Assembly (NCBI RefSeq): GCF_003514505.1 | Contig: NZ_DOPX01000009.1 | Location: forward strand, 62,001-126,000 | Length of the DNA: 64,000 bases | Source: Proteiniclasticum sp. | GTDB taxonomy: Bacteria; Bacillota; Clostridia; Clostridiales; Clostridiaceae | Direction of reading: 5' to 3' | Part shown: positions 1 through 7,827 of the stretch, piece after piece | How positions within the stretch are numbered: position 1 is the first letter of the stretch | Layout of the letters: each line of letters opens with the position of its first letter | Position numbers and translations under genes: made by a program | The notes under the pieces: model-generated | Seen by the model: only the letters and a program-made list of their open reading frames with translations | Database searches by the model: none | Told to the model about the DNA's origin: nothing

Positions 1-735
1 CACCGATCCAGAATCACAGACTTCAAAAAAATAAGGCCGCGGGAGATCGAAGAGTCCTTCACGCTCATCGATGAGCGGTACCGGATCCAAAATAAAATGA
101 TGTACTATGTGAGCATCGGAGATGGAGAGTCCGCAAAGAAGATCATGAGTAAGACCGTATATGATTTCAGTTATCGGGTACCGGGAGATCCTTTAAGAGC
201 TTTAAAGAATCTGTATCTGACTTTTAATACCATTCTCCGCATCGCCGTGGAAAGAGCAGGGGTTCCGCCTATCAGCATCCATCAGCTTTCTGATAACATG
301 GCTATTTACATTGAGAGGATGCAGAGCATCGAAATGGTTCAGGAGGTTTCTGACAGGCTCATTGACGAGTATGCTGCTCTGGTTCAGAGAATGACCACCG
401 TAGGTTACTCCAGACATATCCAAAATGCCATTCATTATCTGGAAGCACATCTGGAGGAGAAAATCCATCTTCAGGATGTGGCCGATTATGTCCATATCAG
501 TGCGTCCCATCTTTCCAGGCAGTTCCGGAAAGAAACGGGACTCTCCATGACAGCGTTCATCAATAAAAGAAGAGTGGACCGGGCCAAAGCCCTTCTTTCA
601 GAAAATCAGGAAAGCGTCACAGCCATTGCCTTGTCCTGCGGGTTTGAGAATCTCAATTATTTCAGCAAAATCTTCAGAGAGCAAACAGGGATGACGCCGC
701 TGAACTATCAGAAACAGCATAAAATACAGGAATAG
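1..735 (+). CDS. AraC-family transcriptional regulator, 3' part only
   Basis: The frame is open from the first base of the window, so the gene begins upstream and only its C-terminal part is present. The last ~100 residues form an AraC/XylS double helix-turn-helix: the first helix pair lies around VADYVHISASHLSRQF and the second around AIALSCGFENLNYFSKIF, ending in the usual FREQTGMTPLNYQ. The preceding ~130 residues resemble the sensor region of clostridial AraC regulators found beside sugar genes, but I cannot name a ligand. It lies directly upstream of the beta-glucuronidase and GPH transporter genes on the same strand and is separated from them by a terminator, so it may control them. The ATG at 97 is internal and not a credible start. 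Confidence 0.85.
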   Translation, partial: HRSRITDFKKIRPREIEESFTLIDERYRIQNKMMYYVSIGDGESAKKIMSKTVYDFSYRVPGDPLRALKNLYLTFNTILRIAVERAGVPPISIHQLSDNMAIYIERMQSIEMVQEVSDRLIDEYAALVQRMTTVGYSRHIQNAIHYLEAHLEEKIHLQDVADYVHISASHLSRQFRKETGLSMTAFINKRRVDRAKALLSENQESVTAIALSCGFENLNYFSKIFREQTGMTPLNYQKQHKIQE

Positions 736-736
736 T

Positions 737-776
737 AAAAGACTGCATCTTATCTATAGGATAGGTTCAGTCTTTT
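737..776 (+). terminator. Intrinsic terminator after the AraC gene
   Basis: A perfect 9-bp stem, AAAAGACTG (737-745) and CAGTCTTTT (768-776), closes a 22-nt loop and is followed by a short T run. It begins 2 bases after the AraC stop codon. Confidence 0.8.
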
Positions 777-865
777 TCATGTTTTTGTCAATGAAATCAC
801 AAATTCTTTGGTTTTTCAAAGAGAGACAGCATATTATTTCTATAAACAACAAAATAATTGCAATA

Positions 866-889
866 GGTAACGTTATCATTTTTTATAAT
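866..889 (+). promoter_or_regulatory. Putative operator and -10 region of the beta-glucuronidase operon
   Basis: GGTAACGTTATC at 866-877 is a near-perfect 12-bp dyad around TAACGTTA, and TATAAT at 884-889 is a consensus -10 box. No good -35 box lies 17 bp upstream, which would suit an activator-dependent promoter. The dyad sits just upstream of the -10, where a repressor or CcpA-like protein could act; this is inference only. Confidence 0.4.
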
Positions 890-927
890 AAGTTCATTGA
901 TTCACAAAGTATGAGGAGGAATGCAAC

Positions 928-2700
928 TTGTTATATCCAATATCGACCCCGACCAGAACGCTTATGGACCTATCAGGCATTTGGAGGTTTTCTCTGGAGG
1001 AGAACCACGATCCGAAAAGTCCACTGTCCCATGGAGAGGTCATGGCAGTGCCAGGTTCTTTCAATGAGCAGGGTGTGCTGAGAAAGATCAGAAACCACGT
1101 GGGCTCTGTATGGTATGAGAAGGACTTTGAGATCTTTCATAAACTTCTTTCTGAAAGGCTGGTGCTGCGTTTTGGCAGTGCGACCCATTATGCAAAAGTA
1201 TATGTCAATGGCAAGCTCGTCACAGAACATAAGGGCGGATTCATGCCTTTTGAGGCAGAGATCAATGAATATCTGATCTCTGGAAAGAACCGTGTCACGG
1301 TGGAAGTGAACAATATCCTGGATTACAGCACTCTACCAGTTGGAAACTACAAAGAAGAAAATGGCGTGAAAAAGAATCAGCCGAACTTTGATTTCTTTAA
1401 TTATGCCGGTCTCCATAGACCTGTGAAGATCTACTCCACTCCGAAGAGCTATGTGGAAGATCTCTCCATCACTTATGATGTGGAGGAAGGTCATGCAGTG
1501 GTGCACTTTTCTGAAACTGTAAAAGGAGACTTCGACAAAGTAAGGTTCCTGGTGAGAGATGAGAACCAGCAGGTGGTTTATGACGGATATGAGAAAGATG
1601 CCCTCATTAGAAACGTCATCCTTTGGCAGCCTTTGAAGGCCTATCTTTATGAAGTGGAAGTTCATGTGGAGAAGGACAGTGAAGTTGTGGATATCTATAC
1701 AGAATCCTTTGGTATCCGAACGGTGGAAGTGAAAAACAATCAGTTCCTCATCAATGATAAGCCGTTCTACTTCAAGGGCTTTGGAAAGCACGAGGATTTC
1801 TTTGTCAACGGCCGTGGCCTCAATGAGGCACTGAATGTGACGGATTTGAACCTGATGAAGTGGCTGGGGGCAAATTCCTTCAGAACTGCCCATTATCCTT
1901 ATTCTGAAGAGATGATGAGACTTTGTGACAGGCAGGGGATTGTTGTCATTGATGAGACGCCTGCAGTGGGACTTATGCATGGCTTCAACTTTGCACTGTT
2001 TGGTGGAGATGGAGACAAGAAGAAGACCTTTGAAGTGATGAACACCAAAGAAGCACATGAGCAGGTGCTGAGAGAGCTGGTAGCAAGAGACAAGAATCTT
2101 GCCTGCGTTGTCATGTGGTCTGTGGCCAACGAAGCCACCACCATTGAAGAAGGTGCAGAGGAGTATTTTGCACCACTTATCAAGCTCACAAAAGAGCTGG
2201 ATCCTCAGAAGAGACCTGTGACCCAGGTGCTCATCATGATGTCCATGCCTCATAATGATGTGGTGTCCAAACATCTGGATGTGATCTGTCTCAACCGTTA
2301 TTATGGATGGTATGTGAATACGGGAGAACTGGAAGAGGCAAAGACTGCTTTAAGAAATGAACTTCTAGAGTGGAAGAAAGCGTATCCCAATACACCGGTG
2401 ATGTTCACAGAATATGGTGCAGACACTGTGGCTGGATTCCACGCAGTGGATGACATTCCATTTACCGAAGAGTATCAGGTAAGGTATCTTCAGGCGAATC
2501 ATGAAGTCTTTGATGAGTTTGACCATGTCATCGGAGAACAGATGTGGAATTTCGCAGACTTTGAAACCTCTGTGGGCATCATCAGAGTCCAGGGGAACAA
2601 GAAGGGTCTTTTCACAAGACAGAGACACCCGAAGATGGCTGCACACTCTGTGAGAGACCGCTGGATGAATATTCCGGATTTTGGATATAAGAACAAATAG
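928..2700 (+). CDS. uidA: Beta-glucuronidase (GH2)
   Basis: A 590-residue glycoside hydrolase family 2 enzyme, close to the ~600 residues usual for bacterial beta-glucuronidases. It has the N-terminal sugar-binding jelly roll (about 1-180), an immunoglobulin-like domain (about 185-275) and the TIM barrel. The acid/base glutamate is E402 in SVANEATT and the nucleophile E495 in MFTEYG. The NKK element in GNKKG near residue 563 matches the N-x-K motif that binds the glucuronate carboxylate and separates these enzymes from beta-galactosidases. No signal peptide, so it is cytoplasmic. The start is TTG at 928, with GAGGAGGA (913-920) seven bases upstream. It pairs with the GPH symporter downstream for glucuronide uptake and cleavage. 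Confidence 0.88.
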   Translation: MLYPISTPTRTLMDLSGIWRFSLEENHDPKSPLSHGEVMAVPGSFNEQGVLRKIRNHVGSVWYEKDFEIFHKLLSERLVLRFGSATHYAKVYVNGKLVTEHKGGFMPFEAEINEYLISGKNRVTVEVNNILDYSTLPVGNYKEENGVKKNQPNFDFFNYAGLHRPVKIYSTPKSYVEDLSITYDVEEGHAVVHFSETVKGDFDKVRFLVRDENQQVVYDGYEKDALIRNVILWQPLKAYLYEVEVHVEKDSEVVDIYTESFGIRTVEVKNNQFLINDKPFYFKGFGKHEDFFVNGRGLNEALNVTDLNLMKWLGANSFRTAHYPYSEEMMRLCDRQGIVVIDETPAVGLMHGFNFALFGGDGDKKKTFEVMNTKEAHEQVLRELVARDKNLACVVMWSVANEATTIEEGAEEYFAPLIKLTKELDPQKRPVTQVLIMMSMPHNDVVSKHLDVICLNRYYGWYVNTGELEEAKTALRNELLEWKKAYPNTPVMFTEYGADTVAGFHAVDDIPFTEEYQVRYLQANHEVFDEFDHVIGEQMWNFADFETSVGIIRVQGNKKGLFTRQRHPKMAAHSVRDRWMNIPDFGYKNK

Positions 2701-2776
2701 ACAACAAGAAGAACAGAACGAGTTGAAAAAGCAGAAAAAACGGTAGACAAAAGAGAAAGAAGTGGGGAAAGATTCA

Positions 2777-2795
2777 GGGATGGTGTTTCCATCCC
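2777..2795 (+). other. Intergenic hairpin between beta-glucuronidase and transporter genes
   Basis: GGGATGG (2777-2783) and CCATCCC (2789-2795) form a perfect 7-bp stem with a 5-nt loop inside the 203-bp gap. No T run follows, so it is not a standard terminator; it may stabilise mRNA ends or cause partial attenuation. Confidence 0.4.
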
Positions 2796-2903
2796 GCCCG
2801 CTACATATTCATGCGAATAGGCGCCATTTTCATGGATAGGCATTAAAACGAACGAAGCACAGTCCATTCATCTACAGGATTTTATAATTATACGGAGGAA
2901 ATC

Positions 2904-4346
2904 ATGGAAAACAATAATAAAGTCACCTATAATACTGCCTCGACTGCCCAGATCGGCCTATTCGTCTTGAACAATACTGCCACGAATCTCTATATGTTTT
3001 TTATGCTGTTTGTTTCCTACTATGCCACAGGGGTAGCGGGGCTTCTTGTGGTGGCCGTAACCACCATCATGACAGCCATGAGAATTTTTGATGGTATTAC
3101 AGATCCCATCATCGGATTTATCATAGATAAAACAGAGTCCAAGATTGGTAAGTTCAGACCGTATATGGTACTGGGCAATGTAATCCTTGCTCTCAGCGTA
3201 GTTCTTCTACATATGACCACCCATCTGGTGCCACAAGGATTCAGGCTGGTTTACTTCATTCTGGTGTACTCAGTCTATATCATTGGATACACCTTTCAGA
3301 CAGCCTGCACCAAAGCGGCTCAGACTGTTCTGACCAACGATCCGAAGAAAAGACCCCTTTTCACTCTGTTTGACGGCATCTTCAATACCGTGCTTTTCAC
3401 AGGAGGACAGTTTCTCATCTCCAATGTGCTGGTACCTAAGCACGGAGGATTCACCATGGGTTTCTTCCGTGAAATGATGGTGTATGTCATTGTGGTCTCT
3501 GGTGTGTTCACCGCTCTTTCTGTGATTTCTTTATGGAAAAAGGATGTGAAAGAGAACTGGGGTGTTCCATCTGATGTTCAGATTAAGTTCCGGGACTACT
3601 GGCCCATCATCAAAGGAAACAGACCCCTTCAGATGCTCATCATCTCCGCCTCCACGGATAAGCTGGCTGCCACTGTGAAACAGAATTCTGTCACGGTCAT
3701 CATGCTCTATGGCATCCTACTTGGAAACTATGCCTTATCTGGGACCATGGGACTGATCATGACGCCTTTGACCATTGTATTGACTTTCATCGGCATCGGC
3801 TATGCCAGAAAACTGGGTCAGAAAAAGGCTTATGTGGTTTCTACCTGGATTTCCGTGCTGCTGGGTGTTCTCCTTCTTCTCTTCTTCGCCACTGCGGATC
3901 TTAGAAGCATCTCTCTGTCTTCTATCAATCTGGCCACGATTCTGTTTATTGTTCTGATGGTCCTACAGGGCGGTGCCATCTCCATCGGATCCAATATCGT
4001 CATCCCAATGATTGCAGACTGCTCTGACTATCAGACTTACAAAACCGGGCAGTATATTCCTGGGATGATGGGCACCATCTTCTCCTTTGTGGATAAGCTG
4101 ATTTCAGCCTTCAGTGCCAGCATTGTGGGTATCATGGTTGCTACCATCGGGTTCCGGGAGCAGCTGCCCACAGCAGATACACCCTATTCCGGTCCAATAT
4201 TCTGGATGACCATGTTCTTCTTCATCGGGATGCCAATTTTAGGCTGGCTGGCTTCTCTCATTGCCATGAGATACTATGAGCTGGATGGAGAGAAAATGGT
4301 GGAGATTCAGCAGGCCATTCACGATCAAAAAGAAGCTGCTGTATAA
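2904..4346 (+). CDS. GPH-family sugar:cation symporter, probable glucuronide carrier
   Basis: 480 residues with about 12 hydrophobic segments and the features of the glycoside-pentoside-hexuronide:cation symporter family: the early AMRIFDGITDPIIGFIIDKTESKIGKFRPY loop (read as DGITDP followed by KFRPY) and a central cytoplasmic loop. The family takes up glycosides with H+ or Na+. Lying downstream of a beta-glucuronidase, it most simply imports beta-glucuronides. CGGAGGA precedes the ATG at a good distance, and a terminator follows. Substrate is inferred from context; other GPH members carry xylosides, melibiose or lactose. Confidence 0.8.
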   Translation: MENNNKVTYNTASTAQIGLFVLNNTATNLYMFFMLFVSYYATGVAGLLVVAVTTIMTAMRIFDGITDPIIGFIIDKTESKIGKFRPYMVLGNVILALSVVLLHMTTHLVPQGFRLVYFILVYSVYIIGYTFQTACTKAAQTVLTNDPKKRPLFTLFDGIFNTVLFTGGQFLISNVLVPKHGGFTMGFFREMMVYVIVVSGVFTALSVISLWKKDVKENWGVPSDVQIKFRDYWPIIKGNRPLQMLIISASTDKLAATVKQNSVTVIMLYGILLGNYALSGTMGLIMTPLTIVLTFIGIGYARKLGQKKAYVVSTWISVLLGVLLLLFFATADLRSISLSSINLATILFIVLMVLQGGAISIGSNIVIPMIADCSDYQTYKTGQYIPGMMGTIFSFVDKLISAFSASIVGIMVATIGFREQLPTADTPYSGPIFWMTMFFFIGMPILGWLASLIAMRYYELDGEKMVEIQQAIHDQKEAAV

Positions 4347-4365
4347 AAGCAGAAGGTTTCCTCTT

Positions 4366-4405
4366 GAGAGAGTCTTCAGTTCCAAGGGCTGAGGCTCTCT
4401 TTTTT
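4366..4405 (+). terminator. Intrinsic terminator after the GPH transporter gene
   Basis: GAGAGAGTCTTCAG (4366-4379) pairs imperfectly with CTGAGGCTCTC (4389-4399), followed by TTTTTT. It separates the glucuronide operon from the dhaK operon. The remaining ~210 bp before dhaK are AT-rich, with no gene and no promoter I would commit to. Confidence 0.7.
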
Positions 4406-4617
4406 GAGCACTTTATGATGTGCTGAAATTTAATTCTGTTCTAATGGGAAAAAAACCAAATCGTTAATAAAAGGTTTACATTCACCGGTTGAATCCGTTC
4501 ATTTTTTGCTCAATAATAGAGATATGAGGATTCTTTGAAATTCAAATATATTACTAAAGCATAGAAAATATAGTGGATTTTAAAGAACTTTAATATCGTA
4601 TAAAAGGAGAATGAACA

Positions 4618-5610
4618 ATGAGAAGACTGATCAATGATCCTTATGACGTGGTGGAGGAAATGCTGTCTGGGTATGTGAAGGCACACAGCGACTATGTGAA
4701 ACTTCTGGAGCATGATGGAAGAGTGGTTGTGACTACAAATCCTGTACCTGGAAAAGTCGGTGTCATCATCGGAGGCGGCTCAGGACACGAACCTCTATTT
4801 TTGGGCTATGTAGGCAAGAACTTCGCAGATGCTGCTGTCATCGGCAACATCAATACTTCTCCATCACCAGAACCTTGTTATAATGCTGTAAAGGCAGTGG
4901 ATCAGGGAAAAGGCTGTATTTATCTTTATGGAAACTATGCAGGAGACGTGATGAACTTTGATATGGGTGCTGAAATGGCAGCCGACGATGGCATCCGCGT
5001 AGAGACTGTTCTTGTGACAGATGACGTGGTTTCTTCTGAAAATATTGAGGACAGAAGAGGAATCGCTGGCGACCTCTTTGTGTTCAAAGCTGCTGCTGCC
5101 GCTGCTGCCAAGGGCATGGACCTGGATGCTGTAGTTGCTGCTGCAAAGAAATGCAATGACAATACCCGTTCCATGGGTGTTGCGCTTTCATCTTCCACCA
5201 TTCCAGTAAAGGGCGGCACTATTTTTGATATGGAAGATGGAGACATGGAAATCGGTATGGGTATTCACGGTGAGCCTGGAGTACGTCGTGGTAAGATCGA
5301 ACCTGCAGACCAGGTGGTCGATGAAATCATGGAACATATTCTGAAGGACTTCCCGCTCTCTGAAGGCGATGAAGTGTACACTCTGGTGAATGGTCTTGGC
5401 GGACTGCCTCTCATGGACCAGTATATTCTTCATAACCATCTGGAAGAAGTGCTGAGAGAAAAGGGCGTTAAAGTCTACAAATCTCTCGTAGGAAACTATG
5501 CGACTTCAATGGATATGATTGGTATGGGCATCACCATCGTCAAGGTGGACGAGGAGCTGAAGGAGCTTCTGGATTATCCAGTGGATACTCCTTATATGAG
5601 CATCAGATAA
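4618..5610 (+). CDS. dhaK: Dihydroxyacetone/erythrulose kinase, DhaK subunit
   Basis: 330 residues, the usual DhaK length. GGGSGHEPLFLGYVG near residue 58 and MGIHGEPG near 215 are family signatures; H217 is the histidine that forms a covalent hemiaminal with the ketose substrate. DhaK binds the sugar while DhaL, encoded next, carries the nucleotide. No DhaM (PTS phosphodonor) gene is nearby, so whether DhaL uses ATP directly or a PTS donor is not settled. The TPI-like and RpiB-like genes downstream suggest an erythrulose substrate rather than dihydroxyacetone. The ATG follows AAAAGGAGA with normal spacing. Confidence 0.9.
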   Translation: MRRLINDPYDVVEEMLSGYVKAHSDYVKLLEHDGRVVVTTNPVPGKVGVIIGGGSGHEPLFLGYVGKNFADAAVIGNINTSPSPEPCYNAVKAVDQGKGCIYLYGNYAGDVMNFDMGAEMAADDGIRVETVLVTDDVVSSENIEDRRGIAGDLFVFKAAAAAAAKGMDLDAVVAAAKKCNDNTRSMGVALSSSTIPVKGGTIFDMEDGDMEIGMGIHGEPGVRRGKIEPADQVVDEIMEHILKDFPLSEGDEVYTLVNGLGGLPLMDQYILHNHLEEVLREKGVKVYKSLVGNYATSMDMIGMGITIVKVDEELKELLDYPVDTPYMSIR

Positions 5611-5627
5611 GATACATCTCTACTTGA

Positions 5628-5674
5628 GGATATCCGCAGAAAAAAGGGTCTTGGCCTTTTTTGAGCGGATATCC
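5628..5674 (+). other. Two-part hairpin between dhaK and dhaL
   Basis: GGATATCCGC (5628-5637) and GCGGATATCC (5665-5674) are perfect 10-bp arms enclosing a second stem of AAAAAAGG with CCTTTTTT. GGATATCC is itself self-complementary, so each arm is also a small DNA dyad. It lies inside the operon with no T run after the outer stem, which suggests an mRNA-processing or attenuation element rather than a full terminator. Confidence 0.55.
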
Positions 5675-5733
5675 TTCCATTTCAAAAGAAGATAATAATC
5701 CCGGAACCGCTGGTTCTGGCCGGAGGAAATAGT

Positions 5734-6375
5734 ATGGTATATAACAAGGAATTTTTCAAAAACTTTATTCTGCGTCTCATCCCCATGTTTGAGGAGCATC
5801 GTGACTATCTGTCAAAACTGGACTCCGACATCGGAGATGGAGACCATGGGGTCAATATGTCCATCGGATTCCGTGAAGTAGAAAAGCAGCTGGATAAAAT
5901 CTATGAGGAAACAGAAGACATCGCTTCTTTTTATAAGAAAGTCGGCATGATCATTCTTGGAAAAGTAGGTGGGGCTGCAGGTCCCCTTTATGGCAGCCTC
6001 TTCATGAAAGCCGGAGAAGATATCAAAGGCAAGAATGAAATCACCTTCCCGGAACTTGTGGGCTTCATCGACAATGGGGTAAAAGCCATTGAAGCCAGAG
6101 GTAAGGCTGTGGTGGGAGATAAGACCATGGTGGATGCGCTGAGGCCTGCTGTGGATAAACTGAAGGACTCTGTTGAGGCAGGTACTGAGGATGTGGAAAG
6201 CTTTGAAGCCTTTGTGGATGAACTGAAAGCAGGTTCTGACAGAACCATTCCACTCATCGCAAAGAAGGGAAGAGCCATGAGACTGGGGGAAAGAGCCATT
6301 GGATTCAGAGATCCCGGTTCCTTCTCCTCTTATCTCATTTATCAGGAAATGCTGAAGGAAATGAAGAATGCATAA
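5734..6375 (+). CDS. dhaL: Dihydroxyacetone/erythrulose kinase, DhaL (nucleotide-binding) subunit
   Basis: 213 residues, the normal DhaL size. The N-terminal KLDSDIGDGDHGVNM carries the aspartates D30, D35 and D37 that hold the Mg-nucleotide in DhaL/DAK2 domains, and GGAAGPLYGS near residue 80 is the conserved nucleotide loop. The protein is an all-helical barrel that phosphorylates the ketose held by DhaK. The start ATG follows CGGAGGAAAT. The gene ends just before the isomerase gene, whose ribosome binding site overlaps the dhaL stop codon, so expression is likely coupled. Confidence 0.9.
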   Translation: MVYNKEFFKNFILRLIPMFEEHRDYLSKLDSDIGDGDHGVNMSIGFREVEKQLDKIYEETEDIASFYKKVGMIILGKVGGAAGPLYGSLFMKAGEDIKGKNEITFPELVGFIDNGVKAIEARGKAVVGDKTMVDALRPAVDKLKDSVEAGTEDVESFEAFVDELKAGSDRTIPLIAKKGRAMRLGERAIGFRDPGSFSSYLIYQEMLKEMKNA

Positions 6376-6385
6376 GGAGAACACC

Positions 6386-7156
6386 ATGAAGAGAAAACCC
6401 ATCGTGGGCATGAGCCTGAAGATTTACGTGAACCGTATGGAAGAGGCGAAGACCCTGGCGAAGGAGATGAAGAAAAGGCTCGGGCAGATGGAAGATCTGG
6501 ATCTTTTTCTCATTCCCTCCATGGGGACACTCTATCCTGTGGCAGAGATTCTAAAAGACTCTGCCATCCGCTATGGTGTGCAGAATATTGCACCGAAAGC
6601 CCAAGGAGCTTATACAGGGGAGTTCTCCATTGAGAGTGCGGAAGATCTTTCCTGCTCTTTGGTGGAGCTTGGCCATGCGGAGCGTAAAGCTCTTTTTCAG
6701 GAGACACCGGAAATGATCAATGAGAAGGTGCACCTGACCTTACACTACCATATGTGGCCCATCGTCTGTATCGGAGAACGGGAAAAGGGAGAAGGAAGAA
6801 AAGAAGCGTTGAAGGACCAGATTCTTTCTTATATGAAAGGCATCTCACCGGAGAGGTTCAAAGATATCGTCCTGGCCTATGAGCCAGAGTGGGCTATTGG
6901 TCAGCCGGAGCCTGCAGAGGCTTCCTATGTGCATGAATCCATGGCCCTCATCCGAGATATTGTCCGGGAGCATTTTGGAGAGAAAGCCAGCTCAGCTGTT
7001 CGTCTCATCTATGGCGGGTCTGCGAAGAAAGAGACGGCCTTAGAGATTGCACAGTCGGAAGATGTGGATGGTTTATTCATCGGAAGGTTTGGACATGAGA
7101 TGGACAACCTGGAAGCCATCGTAAGAAACGTAAGAAAAGCAAAGGAGGGTGTTTAA
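6386..7156 (+). CDS. Triosephosphate-isomerase-like protein, probable tetrulose-phosphate isomerase
   Basis: 256 residues of TIM-barrel TPI family. The catalytic set is present: K12 (MSLKIY), H97 (GHAERK) and E166 (AYEPEWAIG), plus the phosphate loops IYGGSAK and GLFIGRFG. The asparagine that precedes the catalytic lysine in glycolytic TPIs (N-x-K) is replaced by serine here, and Y-E-P-V-W is Y-E-P-E-W. This divergence and the dhaKL/rpiB context fit the LerI/EryH type of paralogue that acts on L-erythrulose 1-phosphate rather than glycolytic TPI. I chose ATG 6386 because AAGGAGA (6374-6380) sits five bases before it; the ATG at 6368 has no site. Confidence 0.75.
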   Translation: MKRKPIVGMSLKIYVNRMEEAKTLAKEMKKRLGQMEDLDLFLIPSMGTLYPVAEILKDSAIRYGVQNIAPKAQGAYTGEFSIESAEDLSCSLVELGHAERKALFQETPEMINEKVHLTLHYHMWPIVCIGEREKGEGRKEALKDQILSYMKGISPERFKDIVLAYEPEWAIGQPEPAEASYVHESMALIRDIVREHFGEKASSAVRLIYGGSAKKETALEIAQSEDVDGLFIGRFGHEMDNLEAIVRNVRKAKEGV

Positions 7157-7157
7157 T

Positions 7158-7610
7158 ATGAAAATCGCCATTGGCTGCGATGAAATGGGATATGAGTTGA
7201 AGCAGCATATCCTTACGGTATTAAAAGACAACGGGTATGAGTATGAGGATTTCGGCTCCTTTGAAGGAGAAACCATTCTGTACCCCAACATAGCAGAGAA
7301 GGTTGCAAAGGAAGTGGCATCCAAGAAATTTGATCGGGGCATCATCATCTGCGGAACGGGCATTGGCGTAGCCATCACAGCCAATAAAGTTCATGGCATA
7401 AGAGCGGCTCAGGTGGCTGATGTTTACTCTGCAGAAAGAGCCGCGAAAAGCAATGATGCCAACATCATCACCATGGGTGGACTCACCATGGGGAAAGCCC
7501 ATGCAGAAATGCTCACGCTAGCGTATCTTCACAGCGAGTTCCAAGGAGGACGTTCTCTTCCTAAGGTGGACCGCATGAAGGAGATTGACGACCAGTACAG
7601 AGGAGAATAG
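7158..7610 (+). CDS. RpiB/LacAB-family sugar-phosphate isomerase
   Basis: 150 residues, matching RpiB. C65 in GIIICGTGIG is the catalytic-base cysteine of RpiB enzymes, and GIGVAITANKVHGIRAA is the phosphate-binding loop region. The usual D-H pair near residue 8 is D-E here (CDEMGY), which may reflect a different substrate such as a tetrose phosphate. In erythritol and threitol pathways an RpiB homologue (EryI/DerI) converts D-erythrulose 4-phosphate to D-erythrose 4-phosphate, which this operon would need. ATG 7158 follows AAAGGAGGG and starts one base after the previous stop. Confidence 0.75.
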   Translation: MKIAIGCDEMGYELKQHILTVLKDNGYEYEDFGSFEGETILYPNIAEKVAKEVASKKFDRGIIICGTGIGVAITANKVHGIRAAQVADVYSAERAAKSNDANIITMGGLTMGKAHAEMLTLAYLHSEFQGGRSLPKVDRMKEIDDQYRGE

Positions 7611-7618
7611 TTTATGGT

Positions 7619-7652
7619 AAAATCAGCACTCAACATGGGAGTGCTGATTTTT
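7619..7652 (+). terminator. Intrinsic terminator of the dhaK operon
   Basis: A perfect 13-bp stem, AAAATCAGCACTC (7619-7631) with GAGTGCTGATTTT (7639-7651), encloses a 7-nt loop and ends in T residues. Confidence 0.9.
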
Positions 7653-7678
7653 ACGTTATGTACACAACCTGAAGGCAC

Positions 7679-7707
7679 TTGTTCTTCTTTTTGCAGAATG
7701 CTACAAT
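7679..7707 (+). promoter_or_regulatory. Sigma-A-type promoter for the lipoprotein gene
   Basis: TTGTTC (7679-7684) and TACAAT (7702-7707) are separated by exactly 17 bp. It would give an untranslated leader of about 115 nt before the lipoprotein start at 7828. Confidence 0.6.
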
Positions 7708-7827
7708 GAGGTCAAATATACAGCGGTGTATCTTATCAAATTGTATGGAGGATGTATCTCTATCGACTGACGCTTCAGAACAACGGCGGGGGAAAATGAC
7801 CCTGCATGAAAGAAAGGAAGAGTGGTC

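Noticed and set aside
1333..2274. 313-codon open frame on the minus strand inside the beta-glucuronidase gene
   Set aside because: It lies fully inside a gene with intact GH2 motifs, has no ribosome binding site and its product is a low-complexity His/Leu-rich sequence with no recognisable domain.
5812..6411. 199-codon minus-strand frame across dhaL
   Set aside because: Antisense shadow of a conserved gene; composition follows the dhaL codons and no start signal is present.
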